Translations under genes and position numbers: made by a program
Notes under the pieces: model-generated
What the model saw: the letters and a program-made list of their open reading frames with translations, nothing else
What the model was told of the DNA's origin: nothing
Database searches by the model: none
Shown here: in pieces, positions 1-10,660 of the stretch
Layout: each line of letters opens with the position of its first letter
Position numbering within the stretch: position 1 is the first letter of the stretch
Source: Botryosphaeria dothidea
Taxonomy: Eukaryota; Ascomycota; Dothideomycetes; Botryosphaeriales; Botryosphaeriaceae
DNA: 64,000 nucleotides
Direction of reading: 5' to 3'
Assembly (NCBI GenBank): GCA_011503125.2
Contig: WWBZ02000082.1
Span: 1,178,001-1,242,000, forward strand

Positions 1-678
1 TGGCTATGAACCTGCAACAGGAGGGAAGAGGCATCATTGCGAAATTGACCCTCAGTCGCGATACGGCCCCGGAGAACCGACGTTCAAAACCCGCAGAACT
101 TCGGCAGTCTCCCAGTGCTCCGATTCGGCATCAGCAGTTCGAGACGTGTGGATATACCAGATTGATTCAGACGACAAAGTAAGAGGACGTGCAGTACTTG
201 ACACAGGTGCTTGTGCAAACTTCATTTCAAAGAGAATGGCATCCAAGATACATGTGCGACGGCATGGATACAGTGGAGGTCCTATCTCGACGGCGAATCG
301 CTATCTAGTCCAAGTCGAAGACAAAATGACTATCGAGTGGTCTATCGTAAAGAAGGCGAACGTGTACCAGGACGATTTCCTTATTGCCGAAGACCTAGGG
401 CCCGATATCATCATCGGTCTCCCAACCCTGGCGGAAAATGGTTTCTTCAACTGGAATTCCAACCTCTGTGTCCTAGGGTTCAAGCCACAATCAGCAGGTA
501 CGTAAAGAATTGATTGTCATAGTGTTACTGAGCCTGAAGTGGTATAGAGGATAGAAAAGCCCAAGACGAAGCAGCGAAGAGTAAGGCTAAGGAAAACGAA
601 GTGGAAGAGCAGAAGAGACGCCAAGAGAGAATGAACCGGGTCAATCAAAGTCGAACGGGCAGAACGAATGGAACGTAG
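1..678 (+). CDS. Retropepsin-like domain protein, 5' truncated by window edge
   Basis: The frame is open from base 2, so the start lies outside the window. Exons are <1..497 and 548..678; the intron has donor GTACGT and acceptor TATAG and is 50 nt. The protein carries a retroviral-type aspartic protease signature: AVLDTGACANF with the DTGA catalytic turn, and about 65 residues later the hydrophobic flap/psi motif PDIIIGLPTL. The second exon gives a short tail rich in Lys, Glu and Gln that looks like a coiled coil (EDRKAQDEAAKSKAKE) and ends at TAG 676-678. Only one DTG is present, so an active enzyme would have to dimerise. I see no reverse transcriptase or integrase after it, and it is spliced, which favours a cellular or domesticated gene over an intact retroelement. 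Substrate unknown. The fold call is fairly firm; the function is not. Confidence 0.62.
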
Positions 679-1486
679 GCTGTTCAGAGGCTTCGCTCGA
701 CATTAGAAATTCTCTGGTGTGGTTGAGGTTCGGAAGCGCCTTTGCTTGGCCGGCTGGAGACGGTGGAAGGAGGGTTTTTTTTTTTAGCAGCGTTCCCATT
801 CTGGCATTGGGGATTTGCGCGGTTCCGCCTGTGGAAAGCAACCGCCTTTCATGGCCTTATCTCATTCTTTGGTTTTCTTTTCGGATATTTAGAGAAATGC
901 AAAATAATCGCTTGATTGAAATACCGACAAAGTGTAATTGATGAATAATGCGAAGAACAGTTGCATCCACATACGCGGAGTGTTTGTTGTCCCGTGGGAC
1001 AGCAGACAGCCTTATGTAGTGCCTCAAAAGTTATATCAGGACGATATCGAGCTTTGTCCTGGTGTTGCAGAAGACGATTAGTATGTCTTGGCTGCGTCCG
1101 GTTCGATTCCTCAAGAAAGCGCGTTGAAGAATCGTTATGGACGCGGCGCCTCGTTAGAAGACGGCTTTGTGGCTCCCAGCGTATCGTGCCGAAGAGGATC
1201 GATACTCCGCGGAGAATAGCTGAACGGAAGGCAAGCGGTACGTAGGACGCGTAAACGCTACGAGGCTGTACAGTGATGCGGCTTTTTTCTGGTCGCCGAC
1301 GATTTGGGCCGGCAGTACGACTTCCCTCGAGTGCTAACGCATACTTGCGCTTCCCACTTTGACACCAGCATCAGGTCCTCGAGCAGCTGTTTTTATCCAG
1401 AAGTTCGGAAGTGGGATGCGAAGCCGACGCAAATGTTGAGTTCGGTGACACAGCAGATACTGTTTCCCGAGATCGCCGCCTCACTC
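679..1486. other. Intergenic stretch, no gene seen
   Basis: About 0.8 kb between the retropepsin-like gene and the convergent membrane-protein gene. Short open frames here have no recognisable domain or splice logic. A poly-T tract lies near 777-784. A sequence resembling a tRNA B-box (GGTTCGATTCC, near 1102) has no matching A-box or cloverleaf. Confidence 0.5.
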
Positions 1487-2669
1487 TCAAGGATAGCGTT
1501 CCCACTTGTTATCATCATCTCCCCTCCTCCATGACGGCTCGCTTGCGTCCATCTCGTAAACCGTCCTCCCTGCCCCATTCCCCTCACCAGCGGGCATCTC
1601 ATGCGCATGCGTCCCCTCAACCTCATACACATGCCTCCCCTCGACCTCCTGCGCCCCAACACCGCCCTCCATCTCATGCACCTGCTTCCCGCCCGCCTCA
1701 TGCACATGGCCATCCTTCCCCTCGCCCAACTCCGCCCTCTGCCTATGCTCCATCTCCATGACCTCCCTCCCCTCAACCTCCTTCCTCTCGCCATCCCCCT
1801 CCGCCACGCTCCCCACGCGCTCGTGCCCGCTCTCCTTCCGCCCCAGCCTCTCCCTCCGCCAGGCCGCCAACACCAGCAGCCCCGCCAGCCCCGTGAACGC
1901 CGTCAACACCGCACAGCACACCCTCGCGGCGCGCGCCCGCGCAGCCACCTCCGGGCTCGTGCTGTCGCCCCACCCCTGGTTCGCGGCGTACGTCTCGGGC
2001 GTGAAGAAGCCGGGGCGCGTGTCGAACCCGCCGTCCCAGGCGAGCGCGAGGGCGGCGGCGCGGTTGTAGTCCTCGAAGGCGTAGGCGGTGGCGACGATGG
2101 TGCGGACGAGGGCGAAGGCGAGGAGGCCTGCTAGGGTGGGGAGGACGGGGATGGGGATGCTCTGTTGTTTTTTCCCCCCAATCAGCCGTTGCTCTCCTCT
2201 TTCTTTCTGGTTTCACTCCCTCGCGTTCTGGAATACGACGGGATAGGGAGCCCAGGGCTCGAGACGGTTGAAATAAAAATGAGGGCTAAGAATAAGAAAA
2301 GCAAAAGATCCATACCTCCTTCCCCGTCAAACTGAACCTCACCACGCCCTCCCTCCTCCTCGCCGCTTCGTACACCAGCCCGGCCACCAACACGGCGCTC
2401 ACCATGCCGCCCACGCCGTCCCACACGACCAGCCCGGAGCTGGCGCGGTGCACGACGAACCCCGGGTCCTCGGCCTCGACGTTGCTCGCGATCTGCAGCA
2501 CGTTGCCCATCAGCGCGGCGGCGAGGAGGCCGAGGATCAAGCACGCCGCTTGGAGTGCCAGGAGGGCGGTGCGCGTGCGGCGTGCCCGCGCGAGGACCGT
2601 GGTTGGCGCGCCGTTGTCGGGTGGCGTCGTCGTAGCGTCGACGATGGCGGGCATGGCGAGGGAAGGCAA
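1487..2669 (-). CDS. Four-helix membrane protein with repetitive acidic/His tail
   Basis: Two exons, complement(2316..2669, 1487..2161), 342 aa; donor GTATGG, acceptor ACAACAG, phase 0. Four hydrophobic helices are visible: around residues 33-60, 78-102, 122-145 (exon 2 start) and 199-216. The arrangement, with a short loop, resembles the small tetraspanning fungal membrane proteins of unknown role. From about residue 222 the tail is low-complexity and charged, with repeated short units containing HEM/HEV/YEM (for example HVHEAGGKQVHEMEGG) and ends KWERYP. The tail is presumably cytosolic. ATG at 2669 follows no upstream in-frame Met that I can support. No family name can be given from sequence alone. 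The helices and splice frame make a real gene likely. Confidence 0.65.
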
Positions 2670-4189
2670 AAGAAAAAAAGACGGACGCGCAAATGACGGA
2701 AAAGGGCGGCCGGGTGAAGGAGACGGATAGTAGGCCCTCAGATCAAGAGACAGAAAGAAAAGATTCGGCTCCTTCCTGCTCCTCCTGCAATTCGGCGGCG
2801 CACGCGGGAGGAACCTCGCTCCCGTGAAAACTCGACCGGGCCGTCGCCTCAGCTTAACGACCAGCGAAAGATAGGAGAGGAGGCGTTCGGAACGTTGTCA
2901 GATAGCAAGCCTCAAAGACTAGACGTCGCGCGGGAGCGACTACATCTATTCTTTTAACTCTGCCCGTCAGAGTGATGCGCCAGCGATCCGTCCCAGAAAA
3001 CCAACCCGCCAAGTTGTGGGGGCTGAGAATTGGCGGGTCGGCGGGCCCCTACGATAAGCTACATCGCCGGCACATCTGCTTGGTGAAGCGAGGTGTGGCC
3101 ATGCTCGAGTACCCTGTAGACTTTTTTTGTCGCTTGCCATTGGTGGGATATGGGAAGGCGACAAGCGAGAAGAGACAGCGCAAAGGCTCGGGGTTAAGGA
3201 GACGAATAGCTGGGTAAACAATGGCCGGCACTTGCCATGCGGGAGACTGCTCAGCCATCTTTTCCCGGGACAAGGGGTGTGGCTTTAGCGGGAAAAAGAG
3301 ACGGCATGTTGAGGCTTGGGAGGGAAAGATCGCAGGGTGTCGCATGCACACGGCTTCGCCGCGGCCAAAAGGAACGACATCCATTTCTTGGTGTCAGGTA
3401 CATGAATCGCCTTCGCTCCGTATCGTGAGTGTGAGGATGAGGTCGAACGAAGGATTGGCGGTGAGACACATCAAATCCGAAGATCATGAGCGAAGACCGG
3501 GCCAGAAGCAGGCTGTCTTGTGGAGCAGGTTTAAAGCAAGCATCGACAACCTATATTGCCGCTAAGGTTAGCGGAGATACGTGCGTTTTAAGTCCGTCAA
3601 ACAAGTGCACCTACACTTGCCCATATCATCAACTTCAAACCGTCATTCGCAATGGCACCGGAGATGAATTTGTGTTGCAACGGCTTGCACGGCGATAGCC
3701 GGAGAATAACAGAGAAAACAGACGTTTCATTGAGCTAACCCCTCAGCAAACCCTTCCGCCGTTCCATTGAAAAGAGAAACAGGTATCTCGGATCATACAG
3801 TCGTCAGGAAGATATTAAGATTATTAGAGGAAGGTTATACGCTTGTAGTCGATACCTCCGGCTTATCCTTAGGTCCATGCCATCCGGTTCCAACCATTCC
3901 ATTCCAGTCCCATGCCGATGCCTTCCGTCCACTCGTGTCATCCTCCTTCCTGAATGCTGTTTTGTATGAGAATATATCTGATTCGACCGTTGTCGTCATA
4001 ATATTTGGATTTGACGGAAATGGAAATAGATTCATGAGCAGGGCCTCGACGCTGCTGGGGGAATATTGCAGGTGTAATAAAAGAAATGATTTAAAACAGA
4101 GTACGGAAAGTCGTTCCTCGGCCGTATGGATAATAGAACAGTAACTTTGAGTGAGAGTTGTGGGTATCAGGACGCAAAAAAAAAAAAAA
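2670..4189. other. Intergenic stretch, 1.5 kb, no gene supported
   Basis: Probable shared upstream/downstream DNA between the membrane protein (5' end at 2669) and the patatin-like gene (3' end at 4190). Several short frames occur on both strands (longest about 125 codons) but none shows a domain, a good intron or a coding-like composition. A poly-A tract lies at about 4176-4189, next to the stop codon of the patatin-like gene. Confidence 0.45.
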
Positions 4190-6272
4190 TCATCTTCCGA
4201 TCTCCGGCTTCCTGGCCATGTTCACCAGCGGTGGAGGACCATCCATATCCGGATACGGCAACGGCCCGATTGGTGGCCTTCCGTGAGGACTCATAGGCCT
4301 GCCGTTGGGGCTCATTGGCCTGTTTCCAGGGCTCATCGGCCTGTTATCCGAGTCTGGGTAGGGCAATGGTGTTTTGGGTGGAAGCGGAGGAGGCGAGTGA
4401 GGCGAGTGAGGCGGCGTATGCCTTACGGAGCCATCAGTAGTTGCTGTGGCAGGGCGGTTCTCTTCACCGCTAAGCCTTGGGGTAGTGGGTGTAGGAACGA
4501 GAGACCCATTCGAACTGCGGTAGGGAAGGTACATCTCTCCCGAGGTACGAGGTCGCTGCTGTTCCTCCGTCTCCACGGGCTGTGGATACTCATCCGAAGA
4601 CACCACAGCAAATTTTTCTGTGTCATCAATGGATGGCAGGCGGTGCCCACGCATGCGGGGGGAGGTAGGTGATAGGAAGTCGTTCTGTGCAGGTGTCTGA
4701 GGTGTCTTCAGGGGAGGTACTACATCTTCGGCCGGCAATTCAACGGCAATGGGATTGGAGGGAGGAGTGTAGCCATTGCCTGGTGCAGGAGGAAGAGGGC
4801 GGTCCCATTTGGATTCGGCCGTGTATTCGGTGACTCCGGCAGTCTGGGCCCTTTCCCATCGAACCTTCGCGCGGTGAATGCGGCCGAGCTTCGCAGCGGC
4901 ATCCATGTTCATTCCTTGGACATCTTCCTTGCCGAGGTAACGACGGGTGTTGGTGCTGATCTCAGCAAGGCGATTCCACTCGTTCATGCCAAACTCTCCG
5001 ACACCCACCTCGACATTGAGGCGGTAGTAATTTTCCTGGTTGACGCCACGCTTGGCGAGGTGCTCTTTCAACATGAACTGGTGAGTGTCCTCACAGCCTT
5101 CAATCTTTGCGATCAAGCGTCTCCGAGCCTCCGCAAAGTCGCCCATACCGCTGCTAATGAAACCTTCCCACCATAGATGTTGTTGATTCGCAGTTCCATT
5201 TGGCCTCTTTCCAGTGCCAATACTAAGGAAGACGCCAACTTCCCTTCCGGGCCATTCGTTGCGAACCGCCTCGTCCAGGATCTGGGGAGCAGGGTTGTAT
5301 TTTCCGGCGCCCTCGTCGATGAACACCGACTGGCCTATTTGAATGGGCTTGAAGGCAAGGCCAGTTGCGGAGGTAGCGCGACCAGCTTGCCAAATGGTGC
5401 ACTCGAATTCGGGAGGGGGTTCTGCACGCGAGTCGTACGACCTGAGGAGCACGGGCTTGCTGTTCTTGGAGCTCCCCTTGTAGAGAGCAGTGACGGCTCT
5501 GTGTACAGGTTAGCGATTGTTTTTCCAAAACAACTTTTAGCGCACTTACGTCTTGGTGCGATTATCCCTGTTGTCGTAGAGCAATGCGTTCGGATTGCCC
5601 CAGCGCATGGCTGCGTATGGGCCACGCATGTTGATTGGCGCCATCCCAATCTGACTGTACCGGCTGGATGTGCTCAGACTTCTCTGGGGACGGCCATGAA
5701 TACTAGACCTCGGGCTGAGCGGTGAGTTCAGGTCGAGGTCAGAAGCTGTGGTGTCATCCTTGCCCTCGGCCTCATTTAGAGTATGTTCGCGAACACACTC
5801 GCGAATCGCCTCCTCGAGCTTTGAGGCCTTGAAGAGCGTTGACCTGTAGGGAATCCCGGCAATGGTCTTGTCGGTCTCAAAAACGCGCTTGGTCATGCGA
5901 ACGTAGACGTCCTTGCAAGTCTCAAGGTCCAGCCTGAGGCGGCCGAGCATGATTGCAATCAAGCCGCCGGTGCCGGTACCGGCGATGAGGTCGAAGTGTT
6001 CGCATGGCTTGGGAATTTCGTGGCGTTTGGGGGCCTTGCCGTGGATTTCGACGTATGTGCGGTGCATAAGCTCTTGGAGCAGAATCAACATGGAGTAGCC
6101 GCGAACACCACCGCCATCTGCGATGCGACATGTCAGTATGAGGTCACCGGGACAGGGTCTTGGGGTGGGACTGACCTAGCGAGAGGATGCGCAACGGCGG
6201 GCCTTTGGTGGTATCTTTCCGACGCAAGCCGGTCGACTCGACGACGGAGAGGTGCTGGAGGGGTTCCGGCAT
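4190..6272 (-). CDS. Patatin-like protein lacking the catalytic serine (predicted pseudoenzyme)
   Basis: Exons complement(6176..6272, 5550..6117, 4190..5498), 657 aa, splice phases consistent. The patatin fold is clear: oxyanion-hole motif LDGGGVRGYS (residue 33 on), nucleophile-elbow region FDLIAGTGTGGLIAIMLGRL and the second dyad region FIDEGAGKYNPA (around residue 283). In the elbow the consensus GxSxG reads GTGTG, so the nucleophile Ser is Gly at about residue 81 (codon GGC). The Asp is present, but in DEGA rather than DG[GA]. Lipid acyl hydrolysis is therefore unlikely; a lipid-binding or regulatory role is inference. A GTGTG version of this family may be widespread in ascomycetes, but I cannot check that here. 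The C-terminal third is disordered and Pro/Ser-rich with three RPMSP repeats, possible phosphosites. A catalytically intact relative lies 4.4 kb away on the same strand. Confidence 0.88.
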
Positions 6273-7279
6273 GGCGAAAAGGAGTTTGTGCCGCCGCCGA
6301 CCTGGGACTTGGGGGCCTTGACGGGTGGTCGCGGGGAGGGTGAGGGAGGCGCGGGGCCGGGTTTTCAGAGTTTGGTGGTGCGCAGGAGCGGGCGTGATGT
6401 AAGTGCGGCGCAGATGCAGGTGGGAACAAGAGCGCTGGGGACCGGGAGGGTATAAGGCTGCGTCTGGAAGTGGAAGAAGGGTCGATGGTGCCTGGCTATC
6501 CGGCGCGAGGATGGTGAGTCTCTTGCAGCCGCACGTGCAGTAGTGACAAAGTGCCGCGCGCGCCCAACGGCTCGTTGCAGCCGGCGCAGGCTTGGGCGTG
6601 TGGGCGCAGGCGAATCACGATGCGGTGACGTCGCACCCGCGCTCGCGCCGGCGCACACAGCCACAGTCGCCCCCGGGCTTGACCGCGCTCTCACCGCTGA
6701 TTCGACCGGCGACTCCATGGATCAACAGGTTCACCCGCCTTTTGGGCTCTCCCGGACGATGCATCGAACGTTTGCTCCGTCGTTTCGACAACCACAAACC
6801 TGCCCTCGAGGAGATCGCTGTGGCGGAAGGGCAGGCCTGCCAGGCTCGCGTGCAGCGCAAGACCACCACGCGCCCATGGCACCCGACGGCAGCCACAGCC
6901 AAGGTCCCAGCGCGTCTGCTCACCGTCGAATGCCTCGCTCCCAACGCATCCGAGCCCCTTCGGAGCGCCCGCAGCGGCCAAGACCGGCGGGCAGACAGGG
7001 CAGACTTGCTCGGTCAGCGTCACAGCCCGCCAGCCCGCCATTACTCGCGCTTATCGATAGCTCGCGCCCTTCCCTGCCGAAACGAGGCATGTAATCCAAC
7101 AATCGCCGAACCCCGCAATCGCGAGACGACGCGCGATGGTGTAGGCATTTCCTCTCCAACCCATTGTTCTGCTCTGTGTCTGTCCTCAACCTTCACTCTG
7201 CCATTGCCTGTCCCCTAGAAATCGCCTCAGCACCCTGCAGTCGCCATCAAGGCTCGGAAGCACTCGATCCGCCGCCACC
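6273..7279. other. Divergent promoter region between patatin-like and MOSC genes
   Basis: One kb of GC-rich DNA separates the two start codons (6272 on the minus strand, 7280 on the plus strand). Long open frames on both strands (for example 6592-7218) look like consequences of base composition: no domain, Arg/Pro/Ser-rich in every frame. It presumably holds both promoters and 5' UTRs. Confidence 0.5.
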
Positions 7280-8401
7280 ATGCCGCTGAAGATCAGCCAA
7301 GTACGTAGTGCTGAGACCTCGACACGCGTTGTCCCACTCTGACACGCCCGTTACTGCCCTTCAGCTGTACACCTATCCCATCAAAGCCTTGCTACCGGCG
7401 CCAACTCCTTCCACGACCATCACCAAAAATGGTTTCCAGTATGACCGTCGTTTCATGCTGCTCAAGGTCCAGGATGACGGCACCTTCAAGAACATGCACG
7501 TCGTCTACTTCCCTGAACTGACCCTCTTCCACCCATCCATCACCTTTCCGGACGGCGTTGATGAGAAGGGCAGCCTCAAGGTGGACTTCCGTCCGCCCTC
7601 TGATTCTGGCAAGCAGCCCGACTCGCTGGAAATCCCGCTGCAGCCCGATGCTGCCGGCCTGCCGGAAGTGGAGATCGTGATGCATCAAAGCCCCACCAAA
7701 GGCTTCGACATGGGATCCCCGTATAGCGACTGGTTCTCCAAGTGCTTAGGCTACAGTGTCAAGCTGATCTACCTCGGTGACCACAGGCGCCAGGTGCTCA
7801 TGTCGCGCTCCCCCGATCAGAAGCAATCCAAGTCGTGGCTGTCTTCCATTGCAAGCAACATCCCGTTGATCGGCTCAGAAGAGAAAGATACTGTTACCTT
7901 CCAGGACTGTGCTGCCTACCTTGTAGTATCTCAAACATCCTTGCAGAATGTGTCTGCCCGTCTGCCTGACGGGTTCGAGATGGATGTAACCAAATTCCGG
8001 CCCAACATCGTCATCGAAGGAGCAGATGAGCCATGGGACGAGGACTACTGGGGAGAGCTTGCCGTTGGAGATGCTTCCGTAACGCTTACGCACAATTGCG
8101 TTCGTTGTTCCAGCATCAATATTGACTATGCGACGGGTAAACCTGGCACTGGCCCAACTGGTGAAGTGTTGAAGAAGCTTCAGAAAGACCGGAGAGTCGA
8201 CACTGGGGCCAAGTGGAGCCCTGTATTCGGCCGCTACGGTTTCCCGGGTTCTAACGATGAAGGAAAGCGGGTGTCAGTCGGCGACGAGGTGAAGATACTG
8301 AAGCGAAACAAGGAAAGAACTACCTTTGGTGAGTCACTGTCAGATTTCGTTTGCTGCCCGTCGACTGACGTTGGATTACAGACTGGCCCGGACTTGGTTA
8401 G
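7280..8401 (+). CDS. MOSC domain protein (mARC/YcbX-like molybdenum cofactor sulfurase C-terminal family)
   Basis: Exons 7280..7300, 7365..8328 and 8382..8401, 334 aa. The tiny first exon encodes MPLKISQ; the second begins LYTYPIKAL, the usual start of the MOSC N-terminal beta-barrel domain. The C-terminal half is a MOSC domain: RPNIVIEGADEPWDEDYW, then the Cys motif NCVRCSS near residues 250-256 and PVFGRYG. The last exon gives the family ending TTFDWPGLG. Relatives bind molybdenum cofactor through the conserved Cys and reduce N-hydroxylated compounds (mARC) or act in sulfur/adduct detoxification (YcbX); the substrate here is unknown. Choosing the 8382 acceptor instead of reading through 8328 restores this ending. 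Confidence in family high, in reaction moderate. Confidence 0.9.
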
Positions 8402-8476
8402 CTCTAAGAAGCATGTAGACTAGACTGTGTTTAAGACTGCTCTTCTCCTTGATACCTGATCCCACTCTGCTTCAGG

Positions 8477-9239
8477 CTAGTCACCGGTCTGTCCGCCACC
8501 ATCCTTTTCCACTACGCTCTTCAGCACGACCTTCAACAGCCCAAGCTCCACCATCAAAGCCCTCATCCCCTCCACCTTGAGAATTGCAGCACTAAACAAC
8601 TCTGAGAAAGCTCTCTCAGCCCCTTTAACTCTTTCCCTCACCACTATCTCCTCCATGACAGCCTCTCCTTTCCCAACATCACTACTAACCTTCGCTCCTG
8701 CCGTTTGCTCCAGAGTCATCCATAAGTTCTTAACCACAGAAGCGACCTGTTCTTTGGTCGCCGTGGATTCACCTTCCTCGTTGATACCTCCATGATCAGT
8801 CTGCCCGTCTCCGTCCAACGCCTCACCGGTACCACTCCGTTCCGACAACAGTCGCGCACTCCACACTAAATCTAGCACTCTCGTCCCAGCGAATGTTTTT
8901 AAACTCGCCGTATCCCGCTCATGTGCTGCCAAAAGAGTTTCGAATAGCTGCAGCGCCACCTGCAACGCTGTAAGCAAAGACCGAGCCGCCGAACCGAACG
9001 GCAGACGATGCTGGAGTGAGGAAGTGCGCGTGGATCATGCGGGTAAAGTCCGTGGAAGAGATGTTACGGCGTCGATGAGTATGTGAGTATCTGTCATAAA
9101 GCAGGGCGTCTGGGTGATGGGTAGTGTCAAAGTAGTCAGACCAGTGGCTGTAGAGTCCCGGCCTTGTACGCTGTGTACCATGTTGTTTCTTCTGCCGATG
9201 AGTGTCATGCTTCCCATTCGAAGTCCTTCGGACGAACAT
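8477..9239 (-). CDS. Unrecognised protein gene with an apparent frameshift
   Basis: Two coding-looking frames abut on the minus strand. The upstream one starts at ATG 9239 and contains a segment such as DALLYDRYSHTHRRRNISST, running to about 9010. The downstream one begins near 9005 (QHRLPFGSAARSLLTALQVA) and continues to the stop at 8477, about 175 residues, mostly helical and Leu/Ala/Glu-rich. The downstream frame has no ATG of its own and a TGA just upstream; the frames differ by one base at the junction around ACT CCA GCA. I found no intron with consistent phase that keeps both segments. Either a real +1/-2 frameshift, an assembly error, or a short unusual intron explains it. No family recognised; convergent with the MOSC gene, whose stop is only 75 bp away. 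Confidence 0.42.
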
Positions 9240-9555
9240 GACGGCGCAGAGATAGTGTGCTAAAGTTGATCAAAACAGCTGCAACGGAATGATCAGTCGA
9301 TCTTCCGTAAGTCAGACAAAACCAGTCAAGTAAGAAATGACAGTGCTTGAGGGAAAGGAGCTTCTTCGCAAGACAGAAGATACCTGCCCCTTTTAGTTAG
9401 AACGTCCGTGCTGGTACCTGATCACATCACCCATAGCAAGCGGAGTATACTAAATGCCAAGCACGTGGATATCCCTCCTAATAAACACGATCCACGCGTG
9501 CTCCCTTCTCCACGAATCACCAAACGTTTCTACACCGCTCATTAAACAGATGATC

Positions 9556-9604
<49 letters not shown>

Positions 9605-10660
9605 ACAAACACAAACGGCACGGCTCGCCCTTGCCGCTAAAGCAAGCATCACGGCGAACGCAACCCACAGCCGAAACGACAATATATCCACGGGCCGAAA
9701 CGGGAAGAAGCAAATAATAGGCTAAGAACCACTGGTTACTTAGCGTAGCCGTTTGACGCCATTCAGGTGATCCACCCTCAGGCACTTCTGCTGTATGCGC
9801 GTGCTCTATCACACGCACCCCTGCTATACCTGCCAACCGTCGTGTGATCACTTCACTTTTCCTCACTTTCTACGCGACCGCACATACGACGTCAAAGTAA
9901 CAGTTTCTTGTGCCATTTGACAGACTTGCTTCATGAGGTTATCACACGAGGTCGAGTCGCATAGCGCGGCAACAGGAGCTCTTTTCACATGTCGGCAAGG
10001 CAGTCGTCCGGGTGTGAACGTCCTGGGATTACTAATCTCTCAAAGATACTTGACCGCAACATGCAGTCTGTCTGTTTTTTTGCGTCCATGAACCAATCAA
10101 CGTTGAGTACTTTCAATTTCATCGATTTTCCAATCTCTTGCTCTTTCTTCCTCTGTGTCCATTTGCAGCGATCTTTTTTTGTATTTACATAAGATGCTTC
10201 ACCAACTTCTCTCCGTACTGTTATACGTCCAGTGTTACGATGATTCGAAAGGCAAAAGGCGGACATGAGAAATCCCGGCCTGCCGATGAGAAGGAAATAA
10301 CGATGATAAACAAAGGAAGATTGATGCTGTTGGTGGATAGTGTTACAAGATGCCCTCCTCTTCCATAACCACACCTGTCTCTCCTTCTTGTAGCAAGTGT
10401 ATAGATATCTCGGGGCTCAAATGAAAGGCCATATGGCTTCTGCAATCTTCCATGCAAACAAACCTAAACATATTAAAGGGGAAAATGACCAAAATGCCGA
10501 ATGTCTGATGCCGGATGCCGGATGACAAATGCTGAGTGTGTTTCCTCCAAACAAGCCGCACAGCCAAGCTCTTTACCAGAAAGAAGGAGACCGAATAATC
10601 AAATCAGCGCAAACGGGGGTATCAAGCTCTCTCTCACGACAAAGAAAGCAACAATCTCTC
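9240..10660. other. Intergenic stretch, 1.4 kb, with a CA microsatellite
   Basis: No gene supported. It contains the CA repeat listed separately, several poly-T runs and AT-richer DNA than the flanks. Frames of up to about 138 codons here are driven by the repeat or lack any domain. Confidence 0.45.
9562..9597 (+). repeat. (CA)n microsatellite
   Basis: Uninterrupted CA dinucleotide run of about 36 bases, followed by imperfect CACAAA units to about 9616. It is noncoding and likely to vary in length between strains. Confidence 0.95.

Noticed and set aside
1040..1120. Possible tRNA suggested by GGTTCGATTCC
   Set aside because: No A-box at the right distance and no cloverleaf stems could be drawn.
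9454..9717. 87-codon plus-strand frame through the CA repeat
   Set aside because: Poly-Thr/His peptide generated by the microsatellite.
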